From positions 1-64,000 of the forward strand of contig CAZGSR010000004.1 of NCBI GenBank assembly GCA_964528645.1: a stretch of DNA of 64,000 nt. Direction: 5' to 3'. Positions 51,943 to 61,485 of this stretch are shown here, in pieces. The translations under genes and the position numbers were made by a program. The stretch comes from UBA5734 sp964528645. Its GTDB lineage: Bacteria > Bacillota > Clostridia > Saccharofermentanales > UBA5734. Under the pieces are notes generated by a model that ran no database searches, was not told the DNA's origin, and was given only the letters and a program-made list of their open reading frames with translations. Each line of letters begins with the position of its first letter. The stretch's first letter is position 1.

Positions 51943-53218
51943 TGGCTTCCTTCAGATAGACTTTGATGGCGTAAGTTTGTTTGTCAGAGCGGCGAAAGAT
52001 GTCCAGAGTGAGCTGGTCACCTGGCTCATGCTGGGCCAGGATGGAGGACAGGCTCTGGTGGAGGCGGACAGGCTCACCGTTCACTGCTGTAATGATATCA
52101 CCTCTGCGGATATCGGCAAGATAGGCCGGGCTATCCTCGATCACATGGCTGACATACAGACCATCCGGGAAATCATACAGATCCTGAAGTCCGGCGAAGC
52201 TCTCGTCCTTGAGCACGGCGATGCCCAGCCAGGGCTGCCCTTCCGGTGCAGATTCGCCCAGGAGCCGCTCAACCACATCGAGCACGGTCGGGGTTTCGAT
52301 CGCGTAACTGAGGCTTTCGAACGTTTCGCTCAGCTGGCTGGAATTAGCCAGTGCGATCACATCGCCGGCGAGATTGAGCAAGGGACCGCCCTGGCCGCTG
52401 GCCAGAATCGGGGCATTGGAACGGACCATTTCAACCTTGGTGCCATCCTCGAGCAGGACGGGCTGGTGCAAGGCAGTCACGAGTCCGCTGGTCAGGCAAC
52501 CTTCGCTGACCATGTCATCTGGAAAACTGAGGAAAAAGACAACCTGGCCCACCCGGAGGGTATTTTGCAGACTGAATCTGGCCGGGACCAGTTCGGTCTG
52601 GCCAGGATCAATGGTCAGGACGGCAACACCGGTGGTTTTGTCCAGGCCGGACAGCCGGGCCTCAAACAAGCGGTTCTCGTTCTGGACCCGGACCTGGATC
52701 CGGCTGTTTTCCAACATCTGGCCGGAACGGTCGAGGGCAATTTTCAGCAAATCAGCCGAGGTCAGGATCTGGCCCTGGGCAGAGTAGATCACACCCGACC
52801 CACTGTCTGTGATCGTGGTAGTGGAGGTGTCGGACTGGGCTGCGACCTGAATGCCAACCACGCTGGGGGCGACCTGGTTGTAGAGCTCCTCGACCAGACG
52901 GCCCTCAGCCATGAGCGCGATCTGCTCCTTGGCCTGGTCACCGAGGATCTCGGGGGAAATCAGGGGCATGGGGGTCGGCTCTGGGGACTGGCTTTGCGGG
53001 ACACTGGCCGTAGTGGCCAGGATGCTCGGCTTCGGGACAACCAGAACAGACTGGCTGGTCTCGGCTGAGGTCGTCTCACGAGTCGTTTCTGATACGGACG
53101 ATTGAGATGTAGCCAAAGGGCCGGCTGTGTAGAGCCAAGAAGTCAGCATCGATGCCATGACTGCCGAGAAAAGACCGAAGGCAGCCAGGCCCAGTGTGCG
53201 GTTTGTCAGAACTGTCAC
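51935..53218 (-). CDS. HtrA-like pseudoprotease with PDZ domain
   Basis: A 427-residue membrane-anchored DegP/HtrA homologue. GTG 53218 follows GGAGG by 7 bases. One membrane helix (about 10-32) and a Ser/Thr/Pro-rich tether precede a trypsin-like domain (about 105-330) and a PDZ domain (about 335-427, GLYVSHVIEDSPAYLADIRRGDII). All three catalytic positions appear changed: the His site reads ILTSADLL (Asp156), the Asp site TTGVAVL (Gly197) and the Ser site SGQGGPL (Gln276). It is therefore probably inactive, perhaps a substrate-binding or signalling protein. A TATAAA promoter-like sequence lies between the kinase gene and this one. Confidence 0.82.
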   Translation of the reverse strand: MTVLTNRTLGLAAFGLFSAVMASMLTSWLYTAGPLATSQSSVSETTRETTSAETSQSVLVVPKPSILATTASVPQSQSPEPTPMPLISPEILGDQAKEQIALMAEGRLVEELYNQVAPSVVGIQVAAQSDTSTTTITDSGSGVIYSAQGQILTSADLLKIALDRSGQMLENSRIQVRVQNENRLFEARLSGLDKTTGVAVLTIDPGQTELVPARFSLQNTLRVGQVVFFLSFPDDMVSEGCLTSGLVTALHQPVLLEDGTKVEMVRSNAPILASGQGGPLLNLAGDVIALANSSQLSETFESLSYAIETPTVLDVVERLLGESAPEGQPWLGIAVLKDESFAGLQDLYDFPDGLYVSHVIEDSPAYLADIRRGDIITAVNGEPVRLHQSLSSILAQHEPGDQLTLDIFRRSDKQTYAIKVYLKEAND

Positions 53219-53301
53219 GCAATGTCCTCCGTCAAAGTCCTGTCCGAGGTTGGTCAAACACATTTATTTTATAGGATAGAAATGAATGGGATATGAACAT
53301 T

Positions 53302-54822
53302 TTACGGCGTTTTAAGGGTGAAACTGAAACGGGCACCACCGAGGTCACTGTCTGTCACCGTGATACGCTGGCCATGGGCGGCCAGGATGGTCCGACAGAT
53401 GAACAGTCCCAGGCCCGAGCTTTTACTGGTCCGGCTGCGCTCTGCTGTGTAGAAACGGTCGAAGATGAACGGCCGGTCTTTTTCAGCCACACCAGAGCCG
53501 CTGTCTTCGATGATCACCTCGACCTGGTGGCTGGCCTTGATGCGGCGGGTTGACAGGGCAATGACGCCCTCAGCTGGACAGAAGCGGATGGCATTGGAGA
53601 TGATGTTGTACACGACGCGGCTGATGGCCTCACGGTCGCCGAGCACGATCAGTCGGCCCGGCTCAGACTCATCGAAGTCACTCTGGACGCTGATGGATTT
53701 TTCATTGAGCAGAGACTCCAGCCCGTAGACGTCTTCCCGGATGACCGAATTGATGTTGAATGGCTGCTCATCGAGCTGGAACGTACCACTATCGTAACGG
53801 CTCGCCTCGGACAAGGTCTGGACCAGGTTTTGCAGACGCAACACCTCCTGTTTGACAATCTCCAGGTAGACAGTCGTCTTGTCCGCTGGCACAGTTCCGT
53901 CGAGCATGCCTTCGACAAAACCGCGGATCGAGGTCAGAGGGGTGCGCAAGTCATGTGAAACACTGGAGATAAAATCACGGCGGCTGCGCTCCTGGTGCTC
54001 CAGTTTTTCGATCATCGAGTTCATCGTCTCGACCAGGACCATCAGGTCGTCCGTCACCAGAGCCCTCTGATGTGCCTGGTCTGGAGTGGCCATGCCGGGC
54101 AGGATAACCCGGGCCGACAGGTCGCCCCGGTAAACCTTGTCAGCAGTCCGGGCCAAAAGCCGGATGGGCCGCGTGATGTTGCGCGACAAGAGGACGAGGA
54201 AAAGCAAGGCCAGGAAAAAGGCCACCACCATCGAAAAGAGCAGGCTGTTGGTCATTAAAAAGCTGTTGAAGCTTTCGGTCACGACGGGGCGGTGGAGCTG
54301 GATTTCGCCGATATAGGCGCCCGTTGGCGAAGGAAGCGGCACGATGGTGCTGATCCAGCGCTGACCGGTGCTGCGGAAAAGGCCGCGGAAATCACCAATC
54401 GTGGCCAGTCCGGACTTGCCCAGGACGGACCCGCCGCGGTAAGCCGAAGGTATGATCCAGTCCCCGTCAGCAGACTCAAACTGGGAGGAAATGGTTGCCG
54501 GGACACTGGTGGTGTAGGCGAGCGTGCCATTGCTGTCGATCACCCAGACCAAAGCACCGGTTGAACGGGCGGTAAAATTGAGATAGCTGATGACGGTCGA
54601 ACTATTGATCTTGCCCTGGCTGGAATGGAAGGTTGGTCCGGCCATTTCTGCAATCGCCCGGGCACTGGCCAGAAGCTGGCTCGACTGCTGGCGGGCGCTG
54701 GCCGTCGTGACAATGCCATAGTACACGACGCCCATCAGGGAGAAGACGATCAAAATGGCCATCGCCAGCTGGAGGATGGTCCGGCCATAGAGGGAGTTCA
54801 TCAGGCGGCGTGGCCAGAGCAT
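53302..54822 (-). CDS. Sensor histidine kinase
   Basis: A 506-residue two-pass membrane kinase. Membrane helices lie near 18-40 and 190-212, with an extracytoplasmic sensing region of about 150 residues between them. HAMP (about 215-270), HisKA with His290 in SHDLRTPLTSIRGF, and HATPase boxes (NIISNAIRF, EDSGSGV, KSSGLGLFI) follow. It should phosphorylate the response regulator encoded just upstream. The signal is unknown. Its place beside the inactive HtrA-like protein suggests an envelope-stress role. Confidence 0.93.
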   Translation of the reverse strand: MLWPRRLMNSLYGRTILQLAMAILIVFSLMGVVYYGIVTTASARQQSSQLLASARAIAEMAGPTFHSSQGKINSSTVISYLNFTARSTGALVWVIDSNGTLAYTTSVPATISSQFESADGDWIIPSAYRGGSVLGKSGLATIGDFRGLFRSTGQRWISTIVPLPSPTGAYIGEIQLHRPVVTESFNSFLMTNSLLFSMVVAFFLALLFLVLLSRNITRPIRLLARTADKVYRGDLSARVILPGMATPDQAHQRALVTDDLMVLVETMNSMIEKLEHQERSRRDFISSVSHDLRTPLTSIRGFVEGMLDGTVPADKTTVYLEIVKQEVLRLQNLVQTLSEASRYDSGTFQLDEQPFNINSVIREDVYGLESLLNEKSISVQSDFDESEPGRLIVLGDREAISRVVYNIISNAIRFCPAEGVIALSTRRIKASHQVEVIIEDSGSGVAEKDRPFIFDRFYTAERSRTSKSSGLGLFICRTILAAHGQRITVTDSDLGGARFSFTLKTP

Positions 54823-54842
54823 GCTTGCCTTATCCCCCGGAT

Positions 54843-55553
54843 TCAGAAGGCTTCAAATTTGTAGCCGACGCCCCAGACTGTCTTGATCTGCCAGTTAGGA
54901 TGCTCACCAGTTTCCTCGAGCTTCTCGCGGATCCGCTTGATATGGACATCGACGGTGCGTGATTCGCCAAAATAATCAAAGCCCCAGATGTTTTCCAGCA
55001 GCTGTTCCCGGGTGAACACCCGGTTGGGGTGGGAAGCCAGGAAAAAGAGCAGCTCCAGTTCCTTGGGCGGCATTTCGATGTTCTGGCCGCCTGCGGTCAC
55101 GCTGTAGCGGGATTTGTCGATCCGGATGCCCGGATACTCGACCCATTCCGTGGAGGTATGATTCTGGCTGGACTTTTGCGGATCTTGTGGTGCCTCGACC
55201 CGGCGCAGAACAGCCTTGACCCTGGCCAGGAGTTCTTTCGGTTCAAATGGTTTCTGGACATAGTCATCTGCACCGAGTTCGAGACCGACGACTTTGTCGA
55301 GGGTGTCACCACGGGCGGTAAGCATGATCACCGGGACACTGGAGGTGCGGCGGATCTCGCGCAGCACATCGTATCCATCCTTACCCGGCAGCATCAGGTC
55401 GAGAATGACAATATCCGGCGCAGCCTGGGGGAAAATCTCCACCGCATGGTTGCCGTCATAACAAGTGACAACCTCAAAACCGTCTTTGTCAAAATACAGC
55501 CGCAACAGTTCACTGATATGGGGATCGTCGTCGACGATGAATGCTTTTTTCAA
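54843..55553 (-). CDS. OmpR/PhoB-family response regulator
   Basis: A 236-residue regulator. The receiver domain has the acidic pocket at 8-10, the phosphoacceptor Asp52 (LDLMLPG) and KPFEP. A winged-helix DNA-binding domain fills the C-terminal half (LELLFFLASHPNRVFTREQL, RTVDVHIKRIREKL). It begins with TTG behind GGAGGA. It precedes the kinase gene by 20 bases. Confidence 0.95.
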   Translation of the reverse strand: MKKAFIVDDDPHISELLRLYFDKDGFEVVTCYDGNHAVEIFPQAAPDIVILDLMLPGKDGYDVLREIRRTSSVPVIMLTARGDTLDKVVGLELGADDYVQKPFEPKELLARVKAVLRRVEAPQDPQKSSQNHTSTEWVEYPGIRIDKSRYSVTAGGQNIEMPPKELELLFFLASHPNRVFTREQLLENIWGFDYFGESRTVDVHIKRIREKLEETGEHPNWQIKTVWGVGYKFEAF

Positions 55554-55579
55554 AAAGATGTCCTCCGGTGCTAAAGCTG

Positions 55580-56035
55580 TCAGGTTTTGCGCATCATTTG
55601 GTTGAGTTCATCCAGGAATGAATTGACGTCCTTGAATTGGCGATAAACCGATGCAAACCGGACATAGGCGACTTCATCGATCTTCTTGAGCCCATCCATG
55701 ACCATCTCGCCGATTTCATGCGAAGTCACTTCCCGTTTCAGGGCATTCTGGTTTGATGTCTCGATGTTGTTGACCAGCGTTTCGATCTGGCTGGTCGAGA
55801 CCGGACGTTTCTCGCAGCTCTTCAAGATACCCGAAATCAGTTTGTCACGGTCGAATGGTTCACGGGTGCCGTCCTTTTTGATCACCAGGAGCGGCAGGGT
55901 CTCGATCTTCTCATAGGTCGTAAAACGGCCACCACAGGCGATGCACTCGCGTCGGCGGCGGATGGCAGAGCCTTCATCGGAAGGCCGGGAATCGATCACG
56001 CGATCTTCGCCGTGCGAGCAAAATGGGCAACGCAT
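55580..56035 (-). CDS. nrdR: Transcriptional repressor NrdR
   Basis: A 151-residue NrdR, which represses ribonucleotide reductase genes according to ATP/dATP. The zinc ribbon is formed by CPFC (3-6) and CIAC (31-34) with RRRREC, and the ATP-cone follows (VIKKDGTREPFDRDKL). It lies between ftsZ and the two-component genes. No ribonucleotide reductase gene is in the window. Confidence 0.96.
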   Translation of the reverse strand: MRCPFCSHGEDRVIDSRPSDEGSAIRRRRECIACGGRFTTYEKIETLPLLVIKKDGTREPFDRDKLISGILKSCEKRPVSTSQIETLVNNIETSNQNALKREVTSHEIGEMVMDGLKKIDEVAYVRFASVYRQFKDVNSFLDELNQMMRKT

Positions 56036-56053
56036 GTCCTGTGGGCTCCTTGC

Positions 56054-57547
56054 TCAGTCGTTGAAGCGGGAGTCATTGTCCTGCAAAAACCAGGGCAGCT
56101 TGCGTGCCGGTTTTTGCTTGTCGCGGTTCTGGCGGGACGGTGGCTCGGGCTCGACTGGCCGGGATGGGGTCTCCTGGTGGTTGCTGGCCAGATCGGTGTA
56201 GGAGGATTTGCCATAACCGGAGGACCCGCCGAAAAGGCCGTCATAGCGCGGGATTTCCTGCGTGTCGCTGGAATCAGCAGGAGAAGGTCCAGCAGCTGGC
56301 ATGACCGGGGCAGATGGCTGCGAGGCAGACTCTGCTGCAGGCGCTGCCTGGGGCGATGGTTCTGCTGCACCCACAGAATGGAAACCGCCAAAGTTGCTGC
56401 TCGCGTCTGCTGGCGTCGGCTGAGTCTGGGGTTTCTCGATGTCACGGAAAATATCCGGGACAAAATAGGAGGTGTCGCTGGCTGGGGCTGCCGGACGTTC
56501 GAACGGCTGCGGCTGCGCAGCCGGTGCTGGCTGGCTGACCGGAGCTGCTGCCTGGACGGGCTTGGCGACAAAAGCAGCCGGATCACGATCAAAGCCACTG
56601 GCAATGACGGTGATCATGATCTCATCCTGCATGGCGTCGTCATGGGTGGCACCAAAAATGATATCGGCATCCGGGGATACGGCATCGCGCACAATCGAGG
56701 CGGCTTCGTCGACCTCGCGGATCTTCATGTCGCGGCCGCCGGTGAAGTTCATGATCACGCCGCGGGCCCCATCAATGGTAGTGTCCAGAAGCGGGCTGTT
56801 GATCGCCTGGCGGATCGCAGCCGCGGCACGGCCTTCGCCAGAAGCGCGGCCAATACCCATGTGGCAGACACCCGCCTGGGTCATGATGCGGCGGACATCG
56901 GCCAGGTCGAGGTTGATCAGGCCGGGGACGGCAACCAGGTCGGAGATGCCGGAAACGCCGTAGCGCAGGATCTGGTCAGCGAGGATGAAGGCCTCGTCGA
57001 GGGACGTATTTTCATCAGCGATCTCAAGCAGTTTGTCATTGGGGACAACGATCAGGGAATCGACGAATTTCTCGAGTTCGCGGATGCCGCGCTCGGCATT
57101 CTGCATCCGGCGCGAGCCTTCGAAGCGGAACGGACGGGTGACGACACCGACGGTCAGGATATTGAGCTCCTTGGCGATCTGGGCAATCACCGGTGCGCCA
57201 CCAGTGCCTGTGCCGCCGCCCATGCCGGCCGTGATGAACAGCATGTCGGTGCCTTTGATCAATTCGCTGATCTCATCGGCGGACTCGACCGCGGCCTTGG
57301 CACCGATCTCGGGATTGGCCCCGGCGCCCTGGCCTCGGGTGATCTTCTCCCCGATCTGGACCCGGTTGGATGCCTTGGACCGCTGCAGGACCTGGTTGTC
57401 TGTGTTGACCGCGATGAACTCGATCCCCTGGACGGAGCTCTCGATCATGCGATCGACCGCATTGCAGCCACCGCCGCCGATGCCGATGACTTTGATGGTC
57501 GCGATATGGTCATTTTCCATACTGATGCTCAGTTTATAATCAGCCAA
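56054..57547 (-). CDS. ftsZ: Cell division protein FtsZ
   Basis: A 497-residue tubulin-like GTPase that forms the division ring. IKVIGIGGGGCNAVDRM, the tubulin signature GMGGGTGTGGAPV and the T7 loop region (NLDLADVRRIM) are intact. A long Ala/Pro/Gln-rich linker (about 325-470) leads to the C-terminal peptide KLPWFLQDN, which binds partner proteins. The start is TTG 57547 behind GAGGGG; an ATG nine codons later has no ribosome site. The linker is longer than in many Firmicutes. Confidence 0.96.
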   Translation of the reverse strand: MADYKLSISMENDHIATIKVIGIGGGGCNAVDRMIESSVQGIEFIAVNTDNQVLQRSKASNRVQIGEKITRGQGAGANPEIGAKAAVESADEISELIKGTDMLFITAGMGGGTGTGGAPVIAQIAKELNILTVGVVTRPFRFEGSRRMQNAERGIRELEKFVDSLIVVPNDKLLEIADENTSLDEAFILADQILRYGVSGISDLVAVPGLINLDLADVRRIMTQAGVCHMGIGRASGEGRAAAAIRQAINSPLLDTTIDGARGVIMNFTGGRDMKIREVDEAASIVRDAVSPDADIIFGATHDDAMQDEIMITVIASGFDRDPAAFVAKPVQAAAPVSQPAPAAQPQPFERPAAPASDTSYFVPDIFRDIEKPQTQPTPADASSNFGGFHSVGAAEPSPQAAPAAESASQPSAPVMPAAGPSPADSSDTQEIPRYDGLFGGSSGYGKSSYTDLASNHQETPSRPVEPEPPSRQNRDKQKPARKLPWFLQDNDSRFND

Positions 57548-57677
57548 TTGAAATACCCCTCTCTGCTTTAAAAAAGTGGATCACTGGATCCGGGTCAATC
57601 TCCGGCTATCACACCGGAGAAAAATGTCAATCTCTACAATCAGCCATGTGTGGCAACAAGTTGTGCTTTTTGTTACG

Positions 57678-57706
57678 ATTCTACACTAATTATTGCAGGT
57701 AAACAA
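57678..57706 (-). promoter_or_regulatory. Promoter of ftsZ
   Basis: On the minus strand TTGTTT (57701-57706), a 17-base spacer and TAGAAT (57678-57683). The leader contains a 7-bp hairpin (TCTCCGG/CCGGAGA, around 57600-57621) and a small GGATC-CAGT-GATCC hairpin followed by a T run near 57565-57585, a possible weak attenuator. Confidence 0.5.
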
Positions 57707-57766
57707 CAATATTTGGTGTCTGTCTTTCAGTCTGGTTACAAGATCTAGCGCCTCTGGTCAGTTCCT

Positions 57767-58135
57767 TCAAACCGGATCCTTGGTTTGAAGGGGTCGTCTT
57801 TTCTGCTCCAGTCGTTCGATCAGCAAGCGTCGGATCGTGGACGAATTCAGGAAGATCCGGTTGCCGAAGGCAAAAACGGCGGCCAGGGATAATTGCAAGT
57901 CGAGCTGGTCACCCAGGGCGGCCAGCAACACCGCGATCGCACTGTTGCCGAGAAATCCAGTGACAAACATCTTGGTGTTGAATGTGTTCCGGAGATTAGC
58001 AACCAGGGCTCCGACGACGGAGTCTATGGCCGCCAGGATCCCGACAGCCACATAGGATGAATAGGCACTCGGGATGTCGATGTCGAGCAGCAGGCCGACC
58101 AGAAGGCCAACGATCAGTCCGATCAAGGGAAACAT
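57767..58135 (-). CDS. sbp: Small basic protein Sbp (DUF1290)
   Basis: A 122-residue membrane protein with three hydrophobic segments and a basic tail (ERLEQKRRPLQ). LLDIDIPSAYSSYVAVGILAAID and FGNRIFLNSSTIRRLLI are landmarks of the DUF1290 family, which sits beside ftsZ in many Gram-positives. Its role is not established. AGGAGG precedes ATG by 6 bases and overlaps the ftsQ stop. Confidence 0.93.
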   Translation of the reverse strand: MFPLIGLIVGLLVGLLLDIDIPSAYSSYVAVGILAAIDSVVGALVANLRNTFNTKMFVTGFLGNSAIAVLLAALGDQLDLQLSLAAVFAFGNRIFLNSSTIRRLLIERLEQKRRPLQTKDPV

Positions 58136-58144
58136 GAGAACCTC

Positions 58145-59020
58145 CTAAGCATCCGGGATGAAAATCCGGCGCGATCCTGTCAGGTCGAGGACACCTTTGC
58201 CCCGGTAGTCGAGGGCACCCTGGTCCATCGCAAACCGCAGCCAGAGCATGTCATCGAGCTGGTCCATGCTGGTTTCAGCAGCCACTGTCAATTCATCTCC
58301 GGTTGCCGGCAAGACCAGGGTCAGAAACAACCGGCCATTGGACAGGGGACGAATCTGCCGGACCTGGGACAACAGCTTTTGTGGCGTACGGGTGTCTTTG
58401 TCCGCGTCAATTATAGCACCGAGCAAACTGACTGCGCTATTCATGCTGTCTGGCACTTGGACGGTCAGTGGCTGGCCCAGGTTGAGCGATCGGACCGACA
58501 CGCCTTCGATCACAGGGATCCCGGGCGGTGGATCAGGCAAGATGAGCAAGGCATACCCTTCCTTATCCAGGAGGACACAGCCATCCGGGATCGAGACATA
58601 GGCAACCTCGACCCGCTCCTCGATCTCGATCCGTATCTGTGACGGGAAATCCAGAGATGCACGCACGGTCCGGATGTAGGGGAATACCTGGGCCAGCCTG
58701 GCCTCTGTCTGCCCATAGCGCAGGCCCAGCCACTGGTCCAGGCCCGGGCCAAGCCCCTGGAACAGATGGTCACCCGGCTTTTGGAGCACGGCTGCTTCGA
58801 TGGCTGCCGTCGTCATGGCCCGGGTTGGTGTGATCTCATAGGTCTGGAGCCGGAAAACCGGCAGGAACGCAACCAGCAGGCCAAGGGCAAGCAAAGCCAG
58901 GACACCGGTCAACCGCCGGGTGAGCATGCTCACTGACCGGTGCTGGCTGGTGCCAGGCATCGGTCCGGCGGCTGCAAAGGCCCGCGTCTTGCGGTTGGTT
59001 TTACGTCCGGATGGTCGCAT
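58145..59020 (-). CDS. ftsQ: Cell division protein FtsQ/DivIB
   Basis: A 291-residue bitopic division protein. A basic cytoplasmic tail (GRKTNRKTR) and one membrane helix (LTGVLALLALGLLVAFLPVF) precede a POTRA-type domain (about 65-130) and a beta domain. I choose ATG 59020, overlapping the murG end by 20 bases, because the basic tail is typical; there is no good ribosome site. Sequence identity in this family is low, and the assignment rests on topology and position in the division/wall cluster. Confidence 0.85.
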   Translation of the reverse strand: MRPSGRKTNRKTRAFAAAGPMPGTSQHRSVSMLTRRLTGVLALLALGLLVAFLPVFRLQTYEITPTRAMTTAAIEAAVLQKPGDHLFQGLGPGLDQWLGLRYGQTEARLAQVFPYIRTVRASLDFPSQIRIEIEERVEVAYVSIPDGCVLLDKEGYALLILPDPPPGIPVIEGVSVRSLNLGQPLTVQVPDSMNSAVSLLGAIIDADKDTRTPQKLLSQVRQIRPLSNGRLFLTLVLPATGDELTVAAETSMDQLDDMLWLRFAMDQGALDYRGKGVLDLTGSRRIFIPDA

Positions 59021-60116
59021 AGAGGCTGTTGCAAATTTTGGCTGCGGCATCCGGCATGGCGAGCAGCTGGGCTTGTTTACCCATCCGGGCCAGGAGGTCC
59101 GGCTGACCAAAGAGGGACTCCAGCTGGCTGGAGAGCCAGGCGGCATTCAGTTCTGAATTGGCGACCCGGATCGCTGCGCCCGTCTGTTCTAGCACACTGG
59201 CATTGGCGGTCTGATGATCACCGGCAGCAAATGGATAGGGCACCAGGATCGAGGGTTTGCCCAGGGCCGCCAGCTCGGCACAGGTCATAGCCCCGGCACG
59301 GCCCAGCACCAGGTCGGCGCCAGCCAGATAAAGGGGCATTTCATGCAGATAATCATAGACCTTCAGCCAGGGGAGTCCGGCCGCTGCAGCGCTGACTGCA
59401 TCATAATGCTTCTGGCCACAGGCAAGATGGACCTCCACTGATTGGACCTGGAGGAGTCTCTGGAAAACGGGCTCGTCCTTGAGGCCAAGAATGGTTTCAT
59501 TGATCCGCTGGGCCCCCAGGCTTCCGCCCGTGGCTAACAGGATGCGCGTGTCACTGCTCCACCTCAGGTGCGCTCGCGCCGCAGTCTGGTCGAGCTGGAA
59601 AAAGAGCGGCCGGACCGGATTACCAGTCAGGACGATAGGGGCTTTGGTCCTGAAATAGCGTTCTGCCCCGGGCATGCTGATGCAGACCACCGAGCTGCGA
59701 TGGGCCAGCAAGCGGTTGGACCGGCCAGGATAGGCATTTTGTTCATGGAGGAGCACCGGGATGTCCAGGCTGGCTGCCGCTGCAACCAGTGGACTGCAGA
59801 CATAACCGCCTGTTCCGACAACCGCATCCGGGCGAAAGGCCTTGAGCAGGCGGCGCGACTGGGCTCGGCCGGCAAAAAAGTCGGCGATGGCAGCAAAAAA
59901 GGTCTTGTTGATCCGGTTGGGCAAGCCCCGGGCCCGGATTGGGGTGAACTCATAACCAGCCTTGGGAACCAGCTGGCTTTCCAAGCCGCGCGCAGTGCCG
60001 ACAAAGCGGATGATGGCGTCCGGATGGTCGATTCGGATCTGGTCAGCGATCGCCAGGGCCGGGTTGATATGGCCACTGGTTCCGCCGCCAGCGATGACCA
60101 CTTTCAAAGGATTCAT
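59001..60116 (-). CDS. murG: UDP-GlcNAc transferase MurG
   Basis: A 371-residue GT28 enzyme that adds GlcNAc to lipid I to give lipid II on the inner membrane face. The glycine loop GGGTSGHINPALAIA, VGTGGYVCSPLV, LHEQNAYPGRSNR and ATGGSLGAQRIN are present. ATG 60116 has GGAG 7 bases upstream and overlaps the ftsW stop by one base (TGATG). Confidence 0.96.
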   Translation of the reverse strand: MNPLKVVIAGGGTSGHINPALAIADQIRIDHPDAIIRFVGTARGLESQLVPKAGYEFTPIRARGLPNRINKTFFAAIADFFAGRAQSRRLLKAFRPDAVVGTGGYVCSPLVAAAASLDIPVLLHEQNAYPGRSNRLLAHRSSVVCISMPGAERYFRTKAPIVLTGNPVRPLFFQLDQTAARAHLRWSSDTRILLATGGSLGAQRINETILGLKDEPVFQRLLQVQSVEVHLACGQKHYDAVSAAAAGLPWLKVYDYLHEMPLYLAGADLVLGRAGAMTCAELAALGKPSILVPYPFAAGDHQTANASVLEQTGAAIRVANSELNAAWLSSQLESLFGQPDLLARMGKQAQLLAMPDAAAKICNSLYATIRT

Positions 60117-61468
60117 CACGATTCTCCTCTGGCGATTTTGTTGATTTCGCCCATCAAATTGCGCTGGCGTCCCGTCAGCATCTGGCCGGTGCGCGACACC
60201 CCCAGGATGAAACCGATCGCCAGCATGAAAAAGAGATTTGAGGTCCCGCCATAACTGAAAAACGGCAGCGAGATGCCAGTGGCCGGCAAGGAACGGGTGG
60301 CCACGCCGATATTGAGCAGGGCCTGGGTCGTGATCAGGACGGTGTAGCCAGCCGCTAGGATCGCGGCATGGGGATTGATCGCCCGCCAGGCGATGCGCGT
60401 GCCGATCAGATGGAACAGCAGGAACAGCATAATCACGCTGACCGTGCCGATGAAGCCCAGCTCCTCGCCGATGATGGCAAAGATGTAGTCATTGTGGGCC
60501 TCTGGCAGATAATTGTATTTCTGGCGGCCATTGCCCAGGCCGACACCGGTCAGGCCACCTGAACCGATGGCAATCAAGGACTGGTTGACCTGGTAGGAAT
60601 CGTCCGAGCTGGCTTCTTCCGGATTGCGGAAAGTCTCGATCCGTTTGAAGGCATGGCTGAAATTGGACTCGAGGGCTTCCTGGATGGTCTGGTCCTTGAG
60701 CGTCGCGGCAAAGACACCAAAGGCAAGGGCACCAACCAGCAACAGGATCAGGGTCAACTGGAGAATACCGCTGAACCAGGACCGTAAAGGCAGACCGGCA
60801 GCGAGGAACGAGGCCAGAATGACGACACTGAGGATGACAAAACCGGAGACATGGGGTTGCCAGATGATCAGGCCCAGCCAGACCACCATCATCAGTCCGG
60901 GAACCAGGATGTCGCGCCAGCCGTCACCGAGAAAGCGACGCAAGGGTGAACGATAGCGGATTTCCCCACGCTGGCGTCGGGCACGCAAGCGGGAAAAATA
61001 GCCAGCCAGACAGATCACAGCTGCCAGCTTGGCAAATTCCGAGGGCTGGATGCTCAGAGGTCCGATCAGGATCCAGCGCTTGGCACCGTTGACAATCGAA
61101 CCGAAAAATTTGACATAGACCAAAAGACCGGTCGTCAGCAGATAAGTCGCGATGGTGATGATCGGCCGGTCAAAAAAGGAAACCGGAATCAAGACTGCCA
61201 TGATCAAGGCCAAAATCAGGCCGATCAGGGTGATGGAGCCCTGTTTGATGATGTAATACATCGAATTGCCGGAATTAGCATTGAAACTGTCGCTCATGCT
61301 GGCAGAAAACAGCATGACCAGGCCAAAGCAGACCATGATGAAGGTCACAACCAGCAAACCGCCGTGAATGCGCAGGGGCGGGCGCACCTGAAGATACGGC
61401 ACCTCCCGGTCGCGGCCGGTACTAGTGGCCTGGCCCCCCTGGTAAGTCTGGATCGAACGAGTCTGCAT
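60116..61468 (-). CDS. ftsW: SEDS-family peptidoglycan polymerase FtsW
   Basis: A 450-residue polytopic protein of the SEDS family, about ten membrane segments, that polymerises lipid II at the septum. NGAKRWILIGPLSIQPSEFAK, the catalytic-Asp-bearing EAHNDYIFAIIGEELGF region and LPFFSYGGTSNLFFMLAIG are diagnostic. A basic N-terminal tail of about 35 residues precedes the first helix. It directly follows mraY, 17 bases away, with no murD between. Confidence 0.95.
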   Translation of the reverse strand: MQTRSIQTYQGGQATSTGRDREVPYLQVRPPLRIHGGLLVVTFIMVCFGLVMLFSASMSDSFNANSGNSMYYIIKQGSITLIGLILALIMAVLIPVSFFDRPIITIATYLLTTGLLVYVKFFGSIVNGAKRWILIGPLSIQPSEFAKLAAVICLAGYFSRLRARRQRGEIRYRSPLRRFLGDGWRDILVPGLMMVVWLGLIIWQPHVSGFVILSVVILASFLAAGLPLRSWFSGILQLTLILLLVGALAFGVFAATLKDQTIQEALESNFSHAFKRIETFRNPEEASSDDSYQVNQSLIAIGSGGLTGVGLGNGRQKYNYLPEAHNDYIFAIIGEELGFIGTVSVIMLFLLFHLIGTRIAWRAINPHAAILAAGYTVLITTQALLNIGVATRSLPATGISLPFFSYGGTSNLFFMLAIGFILGVSRTGQMLTGRQRNLMGEINKIARGES

Positions 61469-61485
61469 AACCGCCTCCAGTCAGG

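Noticed and set aside
56012..57571. 519-codon open frame on the plus strand
   Set aside because: It is the shadow of ftsZ, caused by GC-rich third positions; the FtsZ motifs are unmistakable on the other strand.
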